Positions 36,901 through 48,390 of a stretch of DNA of 64,000 bases are shown here, piece after piece (positions within the stretch are counted from its first letter, which is position 1; each line of letters opens with the position of its first letter). Both the position numbers and the translations under genes were made by a program. The DNA is taken from NCBI RefSeq assembly GCF_040581485.1, contig NC_090131.1, positions 4,898,001 to 4,962,000 of the forward strand, given 5' to 3'. This DNA comes from Linepithema humile (lineage: Eukaryota; Arthropoda; Insecta; Hymenoptera; Formicidae). The notes under the pieces are model-generated. The model saw nothing but the letters and a program-made list of their open reading frames with translations. It was not told where the DNA came from and ran no database searches.

Positions 36901-39900
36901 ATCACTGGTAAATAATTATCACAAATCAAGTTTAACATGCAATACTAATTAAATTGAGAAAAGACAGTTATTTTTTTATGTGTTATCTTGAGACATTAAA
37001 ACATTCCCCCATTTTACGTTATTTAATTTTGTCTATTAATAAATTGAAAAATTAAGATTTATATCTTTGGAAGTACACACATAATATGATACTCAAAGTT
37101 TCAACATTTATCTATTGTCCACAAACATGTTGCATAAATATTGCTATTTATAGATAATTCTACTCAATAGCCATTTTAATTGTGGCGTCCAATAACAAAA
37201 ACTGCAAAAATAAAAAAATGATACTAGATAAAAAAATATTATTTTTTAATCTTAAGAAGAAAACTTTCTTTCAGTCCTAAATAAAACATTTGTCATTTTT
37301 GGCCTATACTTTTATATGTTTTATTATGATTCAAAAGTCTCTTCTTTTAATTTCTTAAGTATTTTATAATCCCTAAAGTTTAATTGTCTCAATTGCATAA
37401 AATTAATTGAAAAGCAAATGTCATGAAAATAAGTAATTCTACTTGTTAAAGTAGAATTTGGTGTTTAGAAATGTTACCAAACAAAACAAAAAATAAGAAA
37501 TTTAAATTTATAATTACGTATCTAACATTTCTAATATTTTTGTTCGCATGTAGAGTTGATAAGAAAATATATTTTTAGAAATAGCCTTAGTTGTATATAC
37601 CAAAGTCACTTCTAGCATTTCATATAATTTTCTATAAAGATATATTTTCTAAAATTCAACACCAAGTTTAATATAAAAAAAAAAAACTGCTCAAGAATTG
37701 AATCACTTAAATTAAAATAATATCTATCTCAATTTAAAAATCTTTACCTTTTATCTATTTAAATTTACCAATATATAAAAAGAGAACACTTGATCATAAA
37801 ACTTTATAAGTTTATATATATATATATATATATACACACAAAAGTATATATAACATTGTATATATATATATATACAAAAAAGAATAGTAAAATCATTTCT
37901 TTTTCAGTGTTTGCTCAATTAAACACAAATATTCTTCGCGAAGTTTTTTTGGTATACACAGCTGAGACTCACCGAAAACGACGAAAGACAATGGTGATAA
38001 TTATAGCTCAAAATTTCATCTAGCGGAGATTTGATGAAATTAACTAACAATAAGTATTAAGACAACGAGTGAATGGCTTTTAAATCAAGTACAGATTAAT
38101 AGATTAATATAGAAGCAGCGGAAAAGAGAAGGATAGTGAAGGACAGTGTGTAAGAAGGATTTTATGCATTACCTCCAGCAATAGCAGCAGTCTTTGATCC
38201 AATTTTACTCTTCTTCCCTGCTAAGAAAGAATTGAAAAATTAACAGATAATTCAATCTTATCATATTTAACTATACACGTCTATATTAGTTTTCGATTAA
38301 CGCGGAATCTTAACAAAGGCTTACTTGGCAGGCTAAAGGGTGCGGATTCAAAAGGGTCTTCTGGTAACTCTGTATACGTCATGACAAGGCTTTCGCGACT
38401 TTTCACCCCACTGATACTCGTATTGCTCCCTCTTCTTATTTTGTCGAACTCAGCACCAAAAATATGATCTTCTGTTAACTGATTAAAAGGCTGTACATCT
38501 TCAAACGGATTCCACGCGGCTACATCTGCGCTCAATGATCTTCCTTCTGATCCCATTAGGCTTGAAAGTTCACCCTGATAAAAATGTAGGCAAGTTTTTA
38601 AGCATTAACTTCCAAGTTACTTGAAAATAAGAGAGTATTATTAATGAGATATAGTGCAGTGCATAAAATAATAATATATAATTGAAAATATAAAAAACGA
38701 AATTCAGAATATAAATATAAAAATAAAACAAAATTTTTAATTTCTTATAAGAAATTTTTGTAATTTTTTTGGCGTGACTCATCGCTTTCGACATCTGTAA
38801 GAGACTTCTTTTTTCATATAATGTTAAACATAATTTAAAATTATATAATAAACTCGTCAAAAAATCAATAAAGAAACATGATTCATATTTTGTAAGCGAG
38901 TCAATGTCTTTAACAAAAATAAAAAGAAAATTGTGCGCTTCGTGTACTTACAACACGTACATGCGAGGCACTAGTTGCTATACAAGGCCTTATATCACTT
39001 GGAAGTTCTGGAGGTGTAGTCGTATCATTGGAACGTGGCTTGACCGAAGCCTCGTATGGTGCTAAGAATTGTGTGGTTTCAGTAGCAAATGCTCTGTGAA
39101 CATCGAAATGACCATTGTAATATAAAAATAAAAATTAGCAAAAAAAGAATTGTGTAAACATAGATTCCAACTTCTTCCTCCCCCAAACACCTTGAACGCT
39201 AAGAGATTTAAAAGAGATTTAATATTAAGATCTCGCAAATGTTGCAAATTCTTGCAGAAAGCTACGAATATAAAAAAAAATTAATTAGCAAAATAAGCTT
39301 ACTTGTTAAAAGCACTAGTATCACTGACGTTCCTCCTATGCCGCGAGGACGACGATATCGGGCTGTCAGGTGGCGATGTGCTCGAACTTATATTTTGACT
39401 CAAACTCTCAGTTTTATTCACAGGTTTCGGTAAAGCTGGCGGCGTTACTGTAGGTGGAGTCGCCTTGTTAGGCCCTGCAGGAACGGACAATTTCGACGGT
39501 AATGACGTGACTGGTGGATACTTGGATGACGATGGGTAACTAGGATTAGATATTTTCGGAAGAACCTTGCCAGGCTTAGGGGCAACAGGAGGTGGTATCT
39601 TGGTAGGTGGTGGCATCGCCCTTGCATCGTCTTTAAATGGATCCGGATATCCTGCAAAAATGACCAAAAACGAGAGGGAATTATTAACTCTTAATTTTTT
39701 ATTATTAATTAATTCTTAAAATTATTATATGTGTCTATTATATGTGTTTTTATGTTATTGTTTCGCAAATTATGTTATACGTTAACTTTTTATTCTAATG
39801 TGATATTATTATAGATTCCAAAGCTCCAAAGAGTTTAGATTACCTGACGGTGGAAATAGAGCCTCCAAATTTTTCTCGTTTGCCGTACCTCTCGTATCGT

Positions 39901-42900
39901 GTTGTTTCGAGTCGAAGTAAAATGCATTCTTATCTTGAACAGTCATAGGCGATTGTTGAGTTACAGGAGAGTGAGTTATCATCGGGCTCTGCGATTGACC
40001 GTATTGTGACGACTGTCCCGGCGATTGGCCGAAAGGAACATTTTGATTAGGAGTACAAACGTGTGGTGATACCTAAAAAACCATCAATCGCATTAGTTGA
40101 GTATTTATCTAAATCCGCCTACATTCTAAAATGTGATTAAAATACAGTGGCGTGCAAAAGTTTCTGACCAGTGACATTTTGTACTCTAATTTATAAAAAA
40201 AAAGCCTAATAAAATTTCATTAACTTTTTTTTATGAATTAGAGTACAAAATGTCACTGGCCGGAAACTTTTGCACGCCACTGTATATTTGTAATGATTTG
40301 TTTTCTTACTTGAACATAAGACATAGAATTTCCTGGTGTATTTTGCCCCTGATTTCCTTGGCCTGATATCTGCCCCACAATTTGACCACCCAAACTAATC
40401 GGTCCCGTGCTAACAGCTTGTCCCTTTGGTCTTTGTCTCGGCGTCACTGACGTGCCTTCGACTGTCGTCGCCATCGGCACGGATTTGGGAGTCTTCACAG
40501 ATGACGATTTTTTTACATTCTCGGATTCCATAGGTGGACATGGTAACGACTCTACAGTCGGCGTCGGAACTTTCTGCAAAAACAAAGCTCGATAAAGTTA
40601 TTAAAAGGTCGAGTAATTTATAAAAATTTTAGCCAATAATTTATAAGCGTTTTTATGTCATCGTAAAAAGACTTGCTGCATATTAAATAGTTATGTAAAT
40701 GTTGTACGTACATGTAAGTTTTGCACAGGGCACTCTTTGCCTTGAATTTGAAAAGCAACCACGGAAACTTGATAAATATCTGGGCGTACGTCGGGATCTG
40801 GCTCGAGCATGTATCGGATCAAGCAATGGAGAGCTTTGCTGTATCTAGAACATAAAAAGATTTTATATATTTATTTAGCCATATATTTGCTATCATGTCT
40901 CCATCATCTTGTTGGATTACTAAATGGCTCATAACTCGAGCCATAAAAATTTACGTCAGTTATGTGACTTTTCACATACCTTGAATTATCTGGAATAGTG
41001 AAATTTCCAGATTGTATAGCAAGCGTACTTTCGCCAAACGGTAACGTAAAAAAGCAAAGTTTATATAGCAGACACCCCAAAGCCTGGAAAACAAGAATTC
41101 AATGTAAAAAGACCTCCAATACCGGTGAGATTTGTCTTCCGACTTGATCTATATCGCGATTATGTGACACAAATACGCTACCCATATATCTGCTTTTGTA
41201 GTAATAGGTTTTCCACAGTACATATCAACCATTTCGGGCGCTCTGTAGCTTAGAGTGGTATATTTCTTGATTTCCTCCTCGACCACTGCGGCGCCGTGGA
41301 CACTGGGATTAAGAACTTTTCCCGTCGCGGACCCGAAGTCACATAGAACATAATTACCGCTGTCGGCGAGCAGTATATTTTCCACCTATTGCAAAGCAAT
41401 TAAATATAGTTCAATGTGTGTACAATAACGTTACATAATGTCCATTAAATAACTCACCTTGAGATCTCTATGAATTATGGGAGTTTGACAATGATGCAAC
41501 CGAGACACGGCTTCGCAAACGTCACAAAAAATTTGTAGAACTTCTGATTCACTGAAACCTGTTTGCAGCCTGGAAATTGTTAACACATGCCATAAATTTC
41601 AATACATTAGGTCAGTGCGCAAGATAATGTTAATTTGTACATAAATTATGACACAAAGTAATATTTCGCAATTATTCAAATTATAATTCCAATAACAAAA
41701 GTGCAATCTTGCAATCTTGCAATCTTGCAATTACAGAACTATAACTCTAAAGTTTCATAAGTGTAAATTATGAATGTTAATAGGTAAAAAAGTGTTATAA
41801 AATCACTGCCAACCTGTTATTCATCATTTGAAGAACGTGGGATTTACAATAAGGCATTAACAGTAGAAGTTCGTGTACTCCTCCACCGGTGTGAGTTATG
41901 CTACTATCTACATATCCTATGATATTTTTATGTCCACTCAAGTTGCTCTGAAAATAGAAATACTTTATTTAACCTCTTCTACACTTTCTATACAAATGAA
42001 ATATTATGTCACAAAATTAATCATCTTATTTCAAAATTGCTGTTTTTAATAGCTGCTTTTTATTGGTTTTTGGAAACCAATAAAAAAGAACTCATAACTA
42101 TTTAAGATAGTAAACTGTTAGTAACTGTTTAAGATTTGTGTTCTCGTTAATTTACAATTAATTAAGATCAGAAATAAAGTGATTAATTTTGTGACACAGA
42201 TTTTTGTGATACAAGAAGGAATTTAGATTACTAGTGCTTTATTATATATAATTGTTGTAAAATTACTCACAGCAATTTGTATCTCTCTTTTGCATACATT
42301 AAGATCATGTTCATTATTGACATACATTCGTTTAAGCGCATATCGTCCACCTGAGGCTTTGACCAAAAACACAATCGCAAATCCTCCTGTAAAACAACAA
42401 TCGCAATGTGAAACAAGAATATATCATGCAAATGTTTGTTGACACACCTTAATAATTTCTATTTAAATCAAATTACAACAAATATGCAATCAAAATTGAA
42501 GACTGCAAGATTGAAAGCTGTGAAACATTCTGTACATTGTAACCTGATACAGATTCAGTTACAACTATTAATCATCAACGCAAAAAGATACAATATATTC
42601 TAGCGTTCGCACTTTATCTCAAAATATATATGTGTATTTGCTGATTGGACAATCAATTCCTTTCCATCAGCTCTGACACATGTAATGTGTAAGTCTATTA
42701 ATATCCTACAACAACACGAATTGTATTTGAGAAGTTTAGAGCAAACCACGTAACATTGGCTGTTTGAAAATAAATAACTATTCACTCTGAAGATACAAAG
42801 TCTTATTTTTAGTTCTTTACTTATTTACTAGTTCTTCAATTTGGAATGCATTCAACAACAAATTCACAGGAGCTAATGAGCCTAATAAAGTCCAGTAATA

Positions 42901-43346
42901 CCGCCCCGGATGTAGGCAGAATGTTACCACCGCTTATCAGTGTCGCGAGTTTCGCGCACCTCCGTGCGTGCGACCGCACAATCGACGCACAAACGGTATA
43001 TCGGTCACGTAGAACGACAATTTTGCGGGTAAGAAACGCGCGGGCGGCCGTTTGAACGCGAGGGAAAAAAGCGGGACGGCCCAGGTGGGGGAGGGAGGGT
43101 AGCGCGCGGCAAGGTTGGAATGCGGGATAAAGCGGGATTTAATGGCACGTCTTTTTCAGGAACCAAATATTCTCCGGTGAAACGCGGGAGGAGATGACGC
43201 AGATATTAGCAAGGGACAGCGCTATATATACCTTCCGCCAAGACCTCCTCCACGGTGACCGCGTGGCGGCCCACCACGAACACCTTCCCCAGGTAACTGT
43301 TGGGCTCCTTCGACGTGTTGTCGATCTTCGAAAACAGCTTCTTCAT
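30925..43346 (-). CDS. Nak: Numb-associated kinase Nak (AAK1 family)
   Basis: This Ser/Thr kinase phosphorylates the AP-2 mu subunit and regulates clathrin-mediated endocytosis at the plasma membrane. Fourteen exons give about 1,448 residues: 43232-43346, 42271-42386, 41814-41947, 41458-41569, 41182-41385, 40980-41083, 40712-40844, 40310-40573, 39844-40072, 39303-39651, 38952-39093, 38325-38574, 38173-38217, 30925-33074. The start MKKLFSKID resembles MKKFF of AAK1. Kinase motifs are the glycine loop (EGGFAIVFLV), ALKRM, HRDLK at about 155-159, DFG at about 175-177 and YRAPEM. After the kinase domain come Pro/Ser/Gln-rich regions, then adaptor-binding motifs: WNPFEDVQPF, EDPFESAPF, DPFKDD, NPFNSVQ and a C-terminal NPFT. 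The 2.15-kb last exon is unusually long and GC-rich. A 45-nt exon 13 is frame-neutral and could be skipped. Confidence 0.95.
33684..33823. repeat. Long imperfect palindrome in Nak intron 13
   Basis: The centre pairs AGACCAATTATTA (33,734-33,746) with TAATAATTGGTCT (33,767-33,779) perfectly. Complementarity resumes outside, pairing gcaaaaaaaattagaat...ttgcaac on the left with gttgcaa...attttttt on the right. The whole 140-bp unit is non-coding and looks like a small foldback or MITE insertion in the 5.1-kb intron. Confidence 0.65.
35141..35218. repeat. Short inverted repeat in Nak intron 13
   Basis: The left segment aataagataagatgatgtaa (from about 35,141) is nearly complementary to gaattgcatcatcttatt (about 35,199-35,216), separated by about 36 bases. 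This is probably a decayed small insertion or a chance hairpin in AT-rich DNA. Confidence 0.5.
37811..37875. repeat. TA microsatellite in Nak intron 13
   Basis: Two blocks of alternating TA (about 37,812-37,834 and 37,858-37,874) are separated by a short CA-containing stretch. This is simple-sequence DNA close to the exon 13 side of the longest intron in the window. Confidence 0.8.
40145..40282. mobile_element. 138-bp Tc1/mariner-type MITE in Nak intron 8
   Basis: The element begins CAGTGGCGTGCAAAAGTTTC and ends with its near-exact reverse complement, flanked on both sides by TA. Arms of about 55-60 bp meet around a short A/T-rich loop, so almost the whole unit is a hairpin. TA target duplication and ends of this kind are characteristic of non-autonomous Tc1/mariner derivatives. 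It lies within 30 bp of the splice donor of the 264-nt Nak exon. Confidence 0.88.
41703..41732. repeat. 8-bp tandem repeat in Nak intron 3
   Basis: The unit gcaatctt occurs three times in perfect tandem, followed by a partial gcaatt. Confidence 0.85.
42056..42088. repeat. Short hairpin in Nak intron 2
   Basis: CTTTTTATTGGTTT pairs with AAACCAATAAAAAAG across a 4-base loop, with a single unpaired A. No further structure is seen around it. Confidence 0.6.
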
Positions 43347-44591
43347 GTTGGCGCGCTACGCTCCACCTCGTCGTCGTAGTCGTAGACTTGACATAGAGCC
43401 CTCCGCGCTCCTCTGCCGATTGCCGCCCCCCGCGGGAACGGCACGGTACGGTACGGTGTGAGGTGTACACGGCGGCACGGCCGATCTGGCGCGGTGCTCT
43501 CTCGGCGCGACTGGACCTCTCTCTCCTCCGCCACCACCGAGGAAGAGAGCTGATGCACGGCGGCGGGGGGTTAACGTTGCGCGGCAACGCGGCCTCGTCG
43601 CGCGTCGAATCGACCCCGACCGTAACTCTAACCGAACGAGATCGCCACGGCGGTAGTCATGATAACAGTCGTTAGCGTATCGCGCATCACGTATCCGCCG
43701 CTCCGTACGGCCTCGGTCGACATATTCAGGCCGCGACCGACTGCGCAGTCGCGCCTCCGCAGCGGCGACGTCGGAAACATATGTGCCGTACTTCCGGCCG
43801 AATGTCAAACTATCCGTTGGCGGCAGTAAGCTATATCGATAGTTAGTGGCGAGGCGGCCGGTTGCTCAACGATGCCAGATTTGAGACGCAAACAGCAAGC
43901 AACATGAGAGAGAAAAAGAAATCTTTAGAAAAAAAACATCTTAAAAAAGACGCCGTTTTTTAATTTCTTTAGCGAGTAATTTGAACTTTTCCGCATGCTT
44001 ATTTTCGCTTCTGGGCTACTTCTGACAGTGTTAGAATGCTCGTGAAATACTTAAATAATTAAAACGTTCTTTTAAAATGTTTGCAAAATTTAGAATGCCA
44101 ATCGTTAAAGAAATTAAAAAACAACGTCTTTTTTAGGATATTTTTAGGACATCTCAAAGATGCCTTTTTTAAGAGTAGTTCACATGTATGTGACATGCGC
44201 ATGTGTGCGGTATTCCCTCTCTCATGCTGCTTGCATCTCAAATCTGGCGTTACCGCGGTTGCTGTGGCGCTGCGACGCAACGTGCGAGCGTATCAACGTA
44301 TTATGGTCAGTTTCCTTCCCGCTTATTAAATAATAAATTTAAAAACAGTCAGATCGAGAACATCGCCTCATGTTAACTGGTACGTAAGTTCGTCCGTACG
44401 AACATGTTTAATACAGTTTATAACATTTGATTTATTTCGCCGTAGCGATCGAGAAAAATCCCTTCATTCACATGGTTTTAATATGTAAGTATTTTATTTA
44501 TATCGGACGCATGCTGTCAACATGTGTATTGTATCATTTGATTTATTATGAATTTGATTTACACAGAAACAAGCGTGCACCTTTGTTTATC
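43347..44591. promoter_or_regulatory. Shared upstream region of Nak and SNAPC4
   Basis: This region holds the 5' leaders and promoters of two genes transcribed away from each other. The Nak-proximal 43,350-43,800 is CpG-rich and Arg/Ala-rich when translated in several frames, so the frames there (for example 43,356-43,808 minus) are not genes. The SNAPC4 side contains an inverted-repeat insertion (43,871-44,252). The SNAPC4 frame stays open upstream to 44,427, but that part translates to a hydrophobic, AT-driven sequence and is more likely leader than protein. Confidence 0.55.
43871..44252. mobile_element. MITE-like insertion between Nak and SNAPC4
   Basis: About 380 bp is bounded by inverted arms. 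The left end GCCAGATTTGAGACGCAAAC, followed by a run into ATGAGAGAG, is matched by the reverse complement of CTCTCTCATGCTGCTTGC, CTCAAATCTGGC at 44,215-44,248. An inner pair of arms (AAAAAAGACG...TTAATTTCTTT near 43,942-43,971 and AAAGAAATTAA...CGTCTTTTTT near 44,107-44,135) is also inverted. It has no coding capacity, and a target duplication was not identified. A copy of the left end occurs at 58,864, upstream of CHPF. Confidence 0.68.
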
Positions 44592-47276
44592 ATGATGAGT
44601 GATTCCGACGACTCTGACATTTTGGCTGATATCCAGGCCTTGGATCGAGTTCTGACCACGACTTCACAGGAAAATGTACAATATCCTAGTAGCAGTAAAG
44701 TGCAATTTGATAATGTTTACTCGACAGAGATTGATTCGGATGTTGAGAGCGACAACTTCTCCAACTTTGTTAAAGAGAATTGTGATGCCAACATAAACTC
44801 TCTTAACGCTTTTGAAATTAACATGAAATTGATAACAGGTTTGACGATAGTCAAGAACAAATTTAGTGTCATGCTGCGACAGTGTGAAGAAAAGATAAAG
44901 CAATTAGACCAAGAGCTAGAAAACAGCAGTAAAGAAAGCAATAGATGTTCTAAATTGCCAATCAGCCATGCTGGTATGCCATATTTCAAGGACAAGGATT
45001 ACTTTTATGTTCCTAAAAATTCTGACACAATATTAAAAGAAGCACGTGGTGAATTATTTGTTGTATATATGCAGAAACCAAGTCGTTGGTCAGATAAGGA
45101 TAGACAAACTCTTCTAAGGGCTGTGCATAATGAAGCATTCGAATCAGTTCTATCCAGAGGATTTGACAAACAAGTAGATAGTAGAAAGTCCAAACGTAAA
45201 GAAAACAACCAAGCTGAGGAAGCCAAGTTGGTGCTTCCCAGAAATTTTAATGAAATGGTAGGAGCATTAGGCGAGAGAGAATTTGACTGGCTTAAAATTT
45301 CGAATGTGGATTTTGATAATAAACATTCCGCGGGTGAATGTCGGGCTATGTGGAACGTCTACCTGCATCCGGATATCAGGAAAACCGAATGGACAGCCGC
45401 GGAGGACAAGAAACTGATAAAATATGCTAAGTTATGTAAATATCAAGATTGGGACACTATCACGCAGAAACTGGGAACGAATCGCAGCGCTTACCAATGT
45501 TTCATTAGATATAATACTATCAAGGCAGTGCCATCCTCCGGACTTACCTGGACGAAGCAGGAAGACAAGCATCTCCTAAGAGTCATAGAGACACTCAGGG
45601 TCGGAAATTACATCCCTTGGTTTGAAGTTGCAAATTACTTGCGGCACAGAACTAAGCAGCAAATTTACACACGATGGATATACAGGACAGCGCCGCATTT
45701 GAAGAAGGGTAGATTTACCTTAGCGGAAACGCAGCAACTTTTTTGTGCAATAAAAAAGTACGGCAAGGACTTTCGTAAAATCGCGCACGTTGTGATGCCG
45801 AATCGAACTTCCTCACAACTCATCAATCGTTACAACACAATAATCACGAAGGCGAATGGCAGGAATTTATGGACAGCGGAGACCGACATGCAATTGATTC
45901 AGCTGCACAAAAAGCACGGTAACAACTGGTCCTATATAGCCAAGTATTTTTCTGGCAAAACAAGAACACAGGTGAGACATCGGTTTAATGCGATACTAAA
46001 ATACGTGCAGAGAGGTATTTCCATAGACAACATACCTAGAGCATCTGCCCCTAAAAAAGTGCGTTACAAGAAATCTGAACACAGCACCATGTCAGAATAT
46101 AACAAAAAGATATTAATGGAAAAACTTCTTGAGAAAGCCAAGCATCGTACTGTAGACACTAATGATATTGAGCCGAGACTGTACGAAACTCTTGTGTTTC
46201 CACCTTCGTCGGAATCCGCTACTCAGGAAGAACCTTATAACTTTAAATTACTTGCACGTGAAACTAGAAAGTTATACAATACATTGGAATTATTAGGCGC
46301 TAAGCTTGATATTCCTATGGATTTTCTAAATTATATGCACCTAAATAAAAGAGACAAAGAACTCGTGACTTCTTTAAAAGAATATATAAATATTAAAAAT
46401 AATAAAACGCAGAATAGCAATGTGATAGAAGAATTTAGAACGCGAATGTTTGGCCCTGAACTGACAGTTGATGAAACTTCTCGCTTTATACCGCCACTTC
46501 CGTTTAACGGATACGTAAGACAGACAAAAAAAGTAAGAAAAAAGGACAAAGTTATAGATTGCAACTTAGGGGACGATAAACATCTTATTACCGATGTACC
46601 TGTAGAATTTTTTCCGTGTACGCTTTCATTGTCTTTTCTTAGTTTCGAGGAAAGAATTCAATTTGATAAATTTAGTCAGTTCTTCGCGAATGATTATCAC
46701 GAGAAGCGAAATGTAAATTTACACAAATCATTACAATGCAACTCCTCTTTCGATGGATCAAGGAGTTCATTATCAAGACGTAGCAAATCAAATACGAATT
46801 CGAAAGTAAGTTCAAGAAGTTGCACACAAGTACAACAATCAGATAACTTAGAAGAAACCATCAGTACTGAATACGATGAAAATGAAGAAAATACGTGGGA
46901 TAATATAATTCTGCCAAACAACGCAACTTTATTAGGTTGGAAAAACTTGCTTGTTTGGAAATTGTTGTACGAATGTGAAAATGAATTTGACGCATCCGAT
47001 GAATCTAACGAATTGTCATCGGAGAAACAATCGGAAGAACGTGCTGAATCTGAAGACGAATGTGAAAGTGCTGAATACCAGCTGCTACGAACGCGCCTCT
47101 TAAAATTATTCAAATTTCCTGTAGGTTTGTCAAACACTATATTAGAAATAACTAAACCAGACATATTTTTAACAAACGAGGAACAGCATCCCGTTCATGA
47201 AAACACTTCAAGAAAAAGAAAATTTGTTAAACGTGTATCCAAGAGAAAAAAGGTAAAAAATAACGATGTCTTTTGA
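44592..47276 (+). CDS. SNAPC4: snRNA-activating protein complex subunit 4 (Myb repeats)
   Basis: SNAPC4 (SNAP190; Pbp95 in Drosophila) is the largest DNA-binding subunit of the nuclear complex that recognises the proximal sequence element of snRNA promoters and recruits RNA polymerase II or III. A single exon encodes 894 residues from the ATG at 44,592; a second ATG follows directly. The N-terminus is acidic (SDSDDSDILADIQ), followed by a coiled-coil-like stretch. Four and a half Myb repeats are visible: a half repeat with SRWSDKDRQ at about 165, then repeats starting near EWTAAEDKKL (266), LTWTKQEDKHLL (319), GRFTLAETQQL (374) and NLWTAETDMQLI (426), ending near 475. This is the known SNAPC4 arrangement. 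The C-terminal half is Ser/Glu-rich and ends in a basic RKRKFVKRVSKRKKVK segment, a probable nuclear localisation signal. The lack of introns is notable among its intron-rich neighbours. Confidence 0.95.
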   Translation: MMSDSDDSDILADIQALDRVLTTTSQENVQYPSSSKVQFDNVYSTEIDSDVESDNFSNFVKENCDANINSLNAFEINMKLITGLTIVKNKFSVMLRQCEEKIKQLDQELENSSKESNRCSKLPISHAGMPYFKDKDYFYVPKNSDTILKEARGELFVVYMQKPSRWSDKDRQTLLRAVHNEAFESVLSRGFDKQVDSRKSKRKENNQAEEAKLVLPRNFNEMVGALGEREFDWLKISNVDFDNKHSAGECRAMWNVYLHPDIRKTEWTAAEDKKLIKYAKLCKYQDWDTITQKLGTNRSAYQCFIRYNTIKAVPSSGLTWTKQEDKHLLRVIETLRVGNYIPWFEVANYLRHRTKQQIYTRWIYRTAPHLKKGRFTLAETQQLFCAIKKYGKDFRKIAHVVMPNRTSSQLINRYNTIITKANGRNLWTAETDMQLIQLHKKHGNNWSYIAKYFSGKTRTQVRHRFNAILKYVQRGISIDNIPRASAPKKVRYKKSEHSTMSEYNKKILMEKLLEKAKHRTVDTNDIEPRLYETLVFPPSSESATQEEPYNFKLLARETRKLYNTLELLGAKLDIPMDFLNYMHLNKRDKELVTSLKEYINIKNNKTQNSNVIEEFRTRMFGPELTVDETSRFIPPLPFNGYVRQTKKVRKKDKVIDCNLGDDKHLITDVPVEFFPCTLSLSFLSFEERIQFDKFSQFFANDYHEKRNVNLHKSLQCNSSFDGSRSSLSRRSKSNTNSKVSSRSCTQVQQSDNLEETISTEYDENEENTWDNIILPNNATLLGWKNLLVWKLLYECENEFDASDESNELSSEKQSEERAESEDECESAEYQLLRTRLLKLFKFPVGLSNTILEITKPDIFLTNEEQHPVHENTSRKRKFVKRVSKRKKVKNNDVF

Positions 47277-48390
47277 AAGCGATTTTCAATTAAAGTCAAT
47301 CTTAATCAGAAAATCATTCTAATTTAAATCTCGCAAGATATCGAACACACAAATGTAAAAAATTACATTTATTTATGTGTAAACATTACATTTTATTCTG
47401 TTTCTCATTTTTATATCAAAGTAAATATAAAACTGGTTTTTTTATTTCAAGTATTTTAGTTTATTTTAGTTCATTTCATTACATAACTGTGATTAGTGAT
47501 AGTGGTGGTCTGAAAAGTATATGTTTACGTTTGCACATATGCATTTAGAATATGTATACATATGGACATTACAAACTATGAATGTAATATATATCATACA
47601 ACTATAAATGTAATATAAAGTTACAGAGTTATAGATTTTTATGGAAAGGTCATAAGAGTGTGGCCACTGAATCATGTAGAAAAATGTACTTTTATCTAAA
47701 CTTATCTACTTACACAAGCTATGTAAATAATCTCAAGAAACATATAACTCTGTAAAAAGACATTAGAAAAAATGCAATAGCAATTATGTATGTAAGAAAA
47801 TATGTTTTGCATATAAAAATGTGTCATATCTTGTTTTTATCACTTTTTCTTTACTTTTTATTTTTATGTATAATAAATGTACTTTTTTTTATTACTGTCA
47901 TCCTCGAAAATCGACAAAATTAGCAAAATTAAATAATCAAGCATCGATTATAAATTATATCACATATCTCTTGCAGTGACAAATATCACAAAATAATAAA
48001 ATGGAAGTTATTTTAACAAAGTGAAGAAAACAAAACATAATTCGAGCATATATGGATATATCAGGTCTTCTAGTAAATATTGATTCATGTAAAATAATGG
48101 GGTCTTTTTTCTAGTTTTTTTTTATTTTTATTAAGAATCAATATATTTTAGTAGAGTTTTATTGAATGTGTGTAATCAGACACATCTGTAATGGTTAATA
48201 TTGTCTGATCTATTAGAAAGAAGAAATGCAAATGTATATTTTACATGCAAAAAGTACCTGCATATCCAAGTTATATTGCAAGCAACGTTAGTTTATATAT
48301 ATATTTTACAGCTTGCATTCTATTTCGTTAACACTCATATTTTTTTAGGTTTTAACTTTTTATGTTTTTATAATGATTATCGCTCGATAG
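47277..48390. other. Convergent 3' region of SNAPC4 and LMF2
   Basis: AT-rich DNA between two convergent genes, holding both 3' untranslated regions. A plus-strand AATAAA at 47,872-47,877 is a candidate SNAPC4 polyadenylation signal. A TTTATT on the plus strand near 48,121 would be AATAAA for the leftward LMF2 transcript. No gene is seen. Confidence 0.5.

Noticed and set aside
44427..44591. 55-residue N-terminal extension of SNAPC4
   Set aside because: Hydrophobic AT-driven sequence unlike SNAPC4 proteins. The MMSDSDDSD start at 44,592 gives the expected acidic N-terminus.
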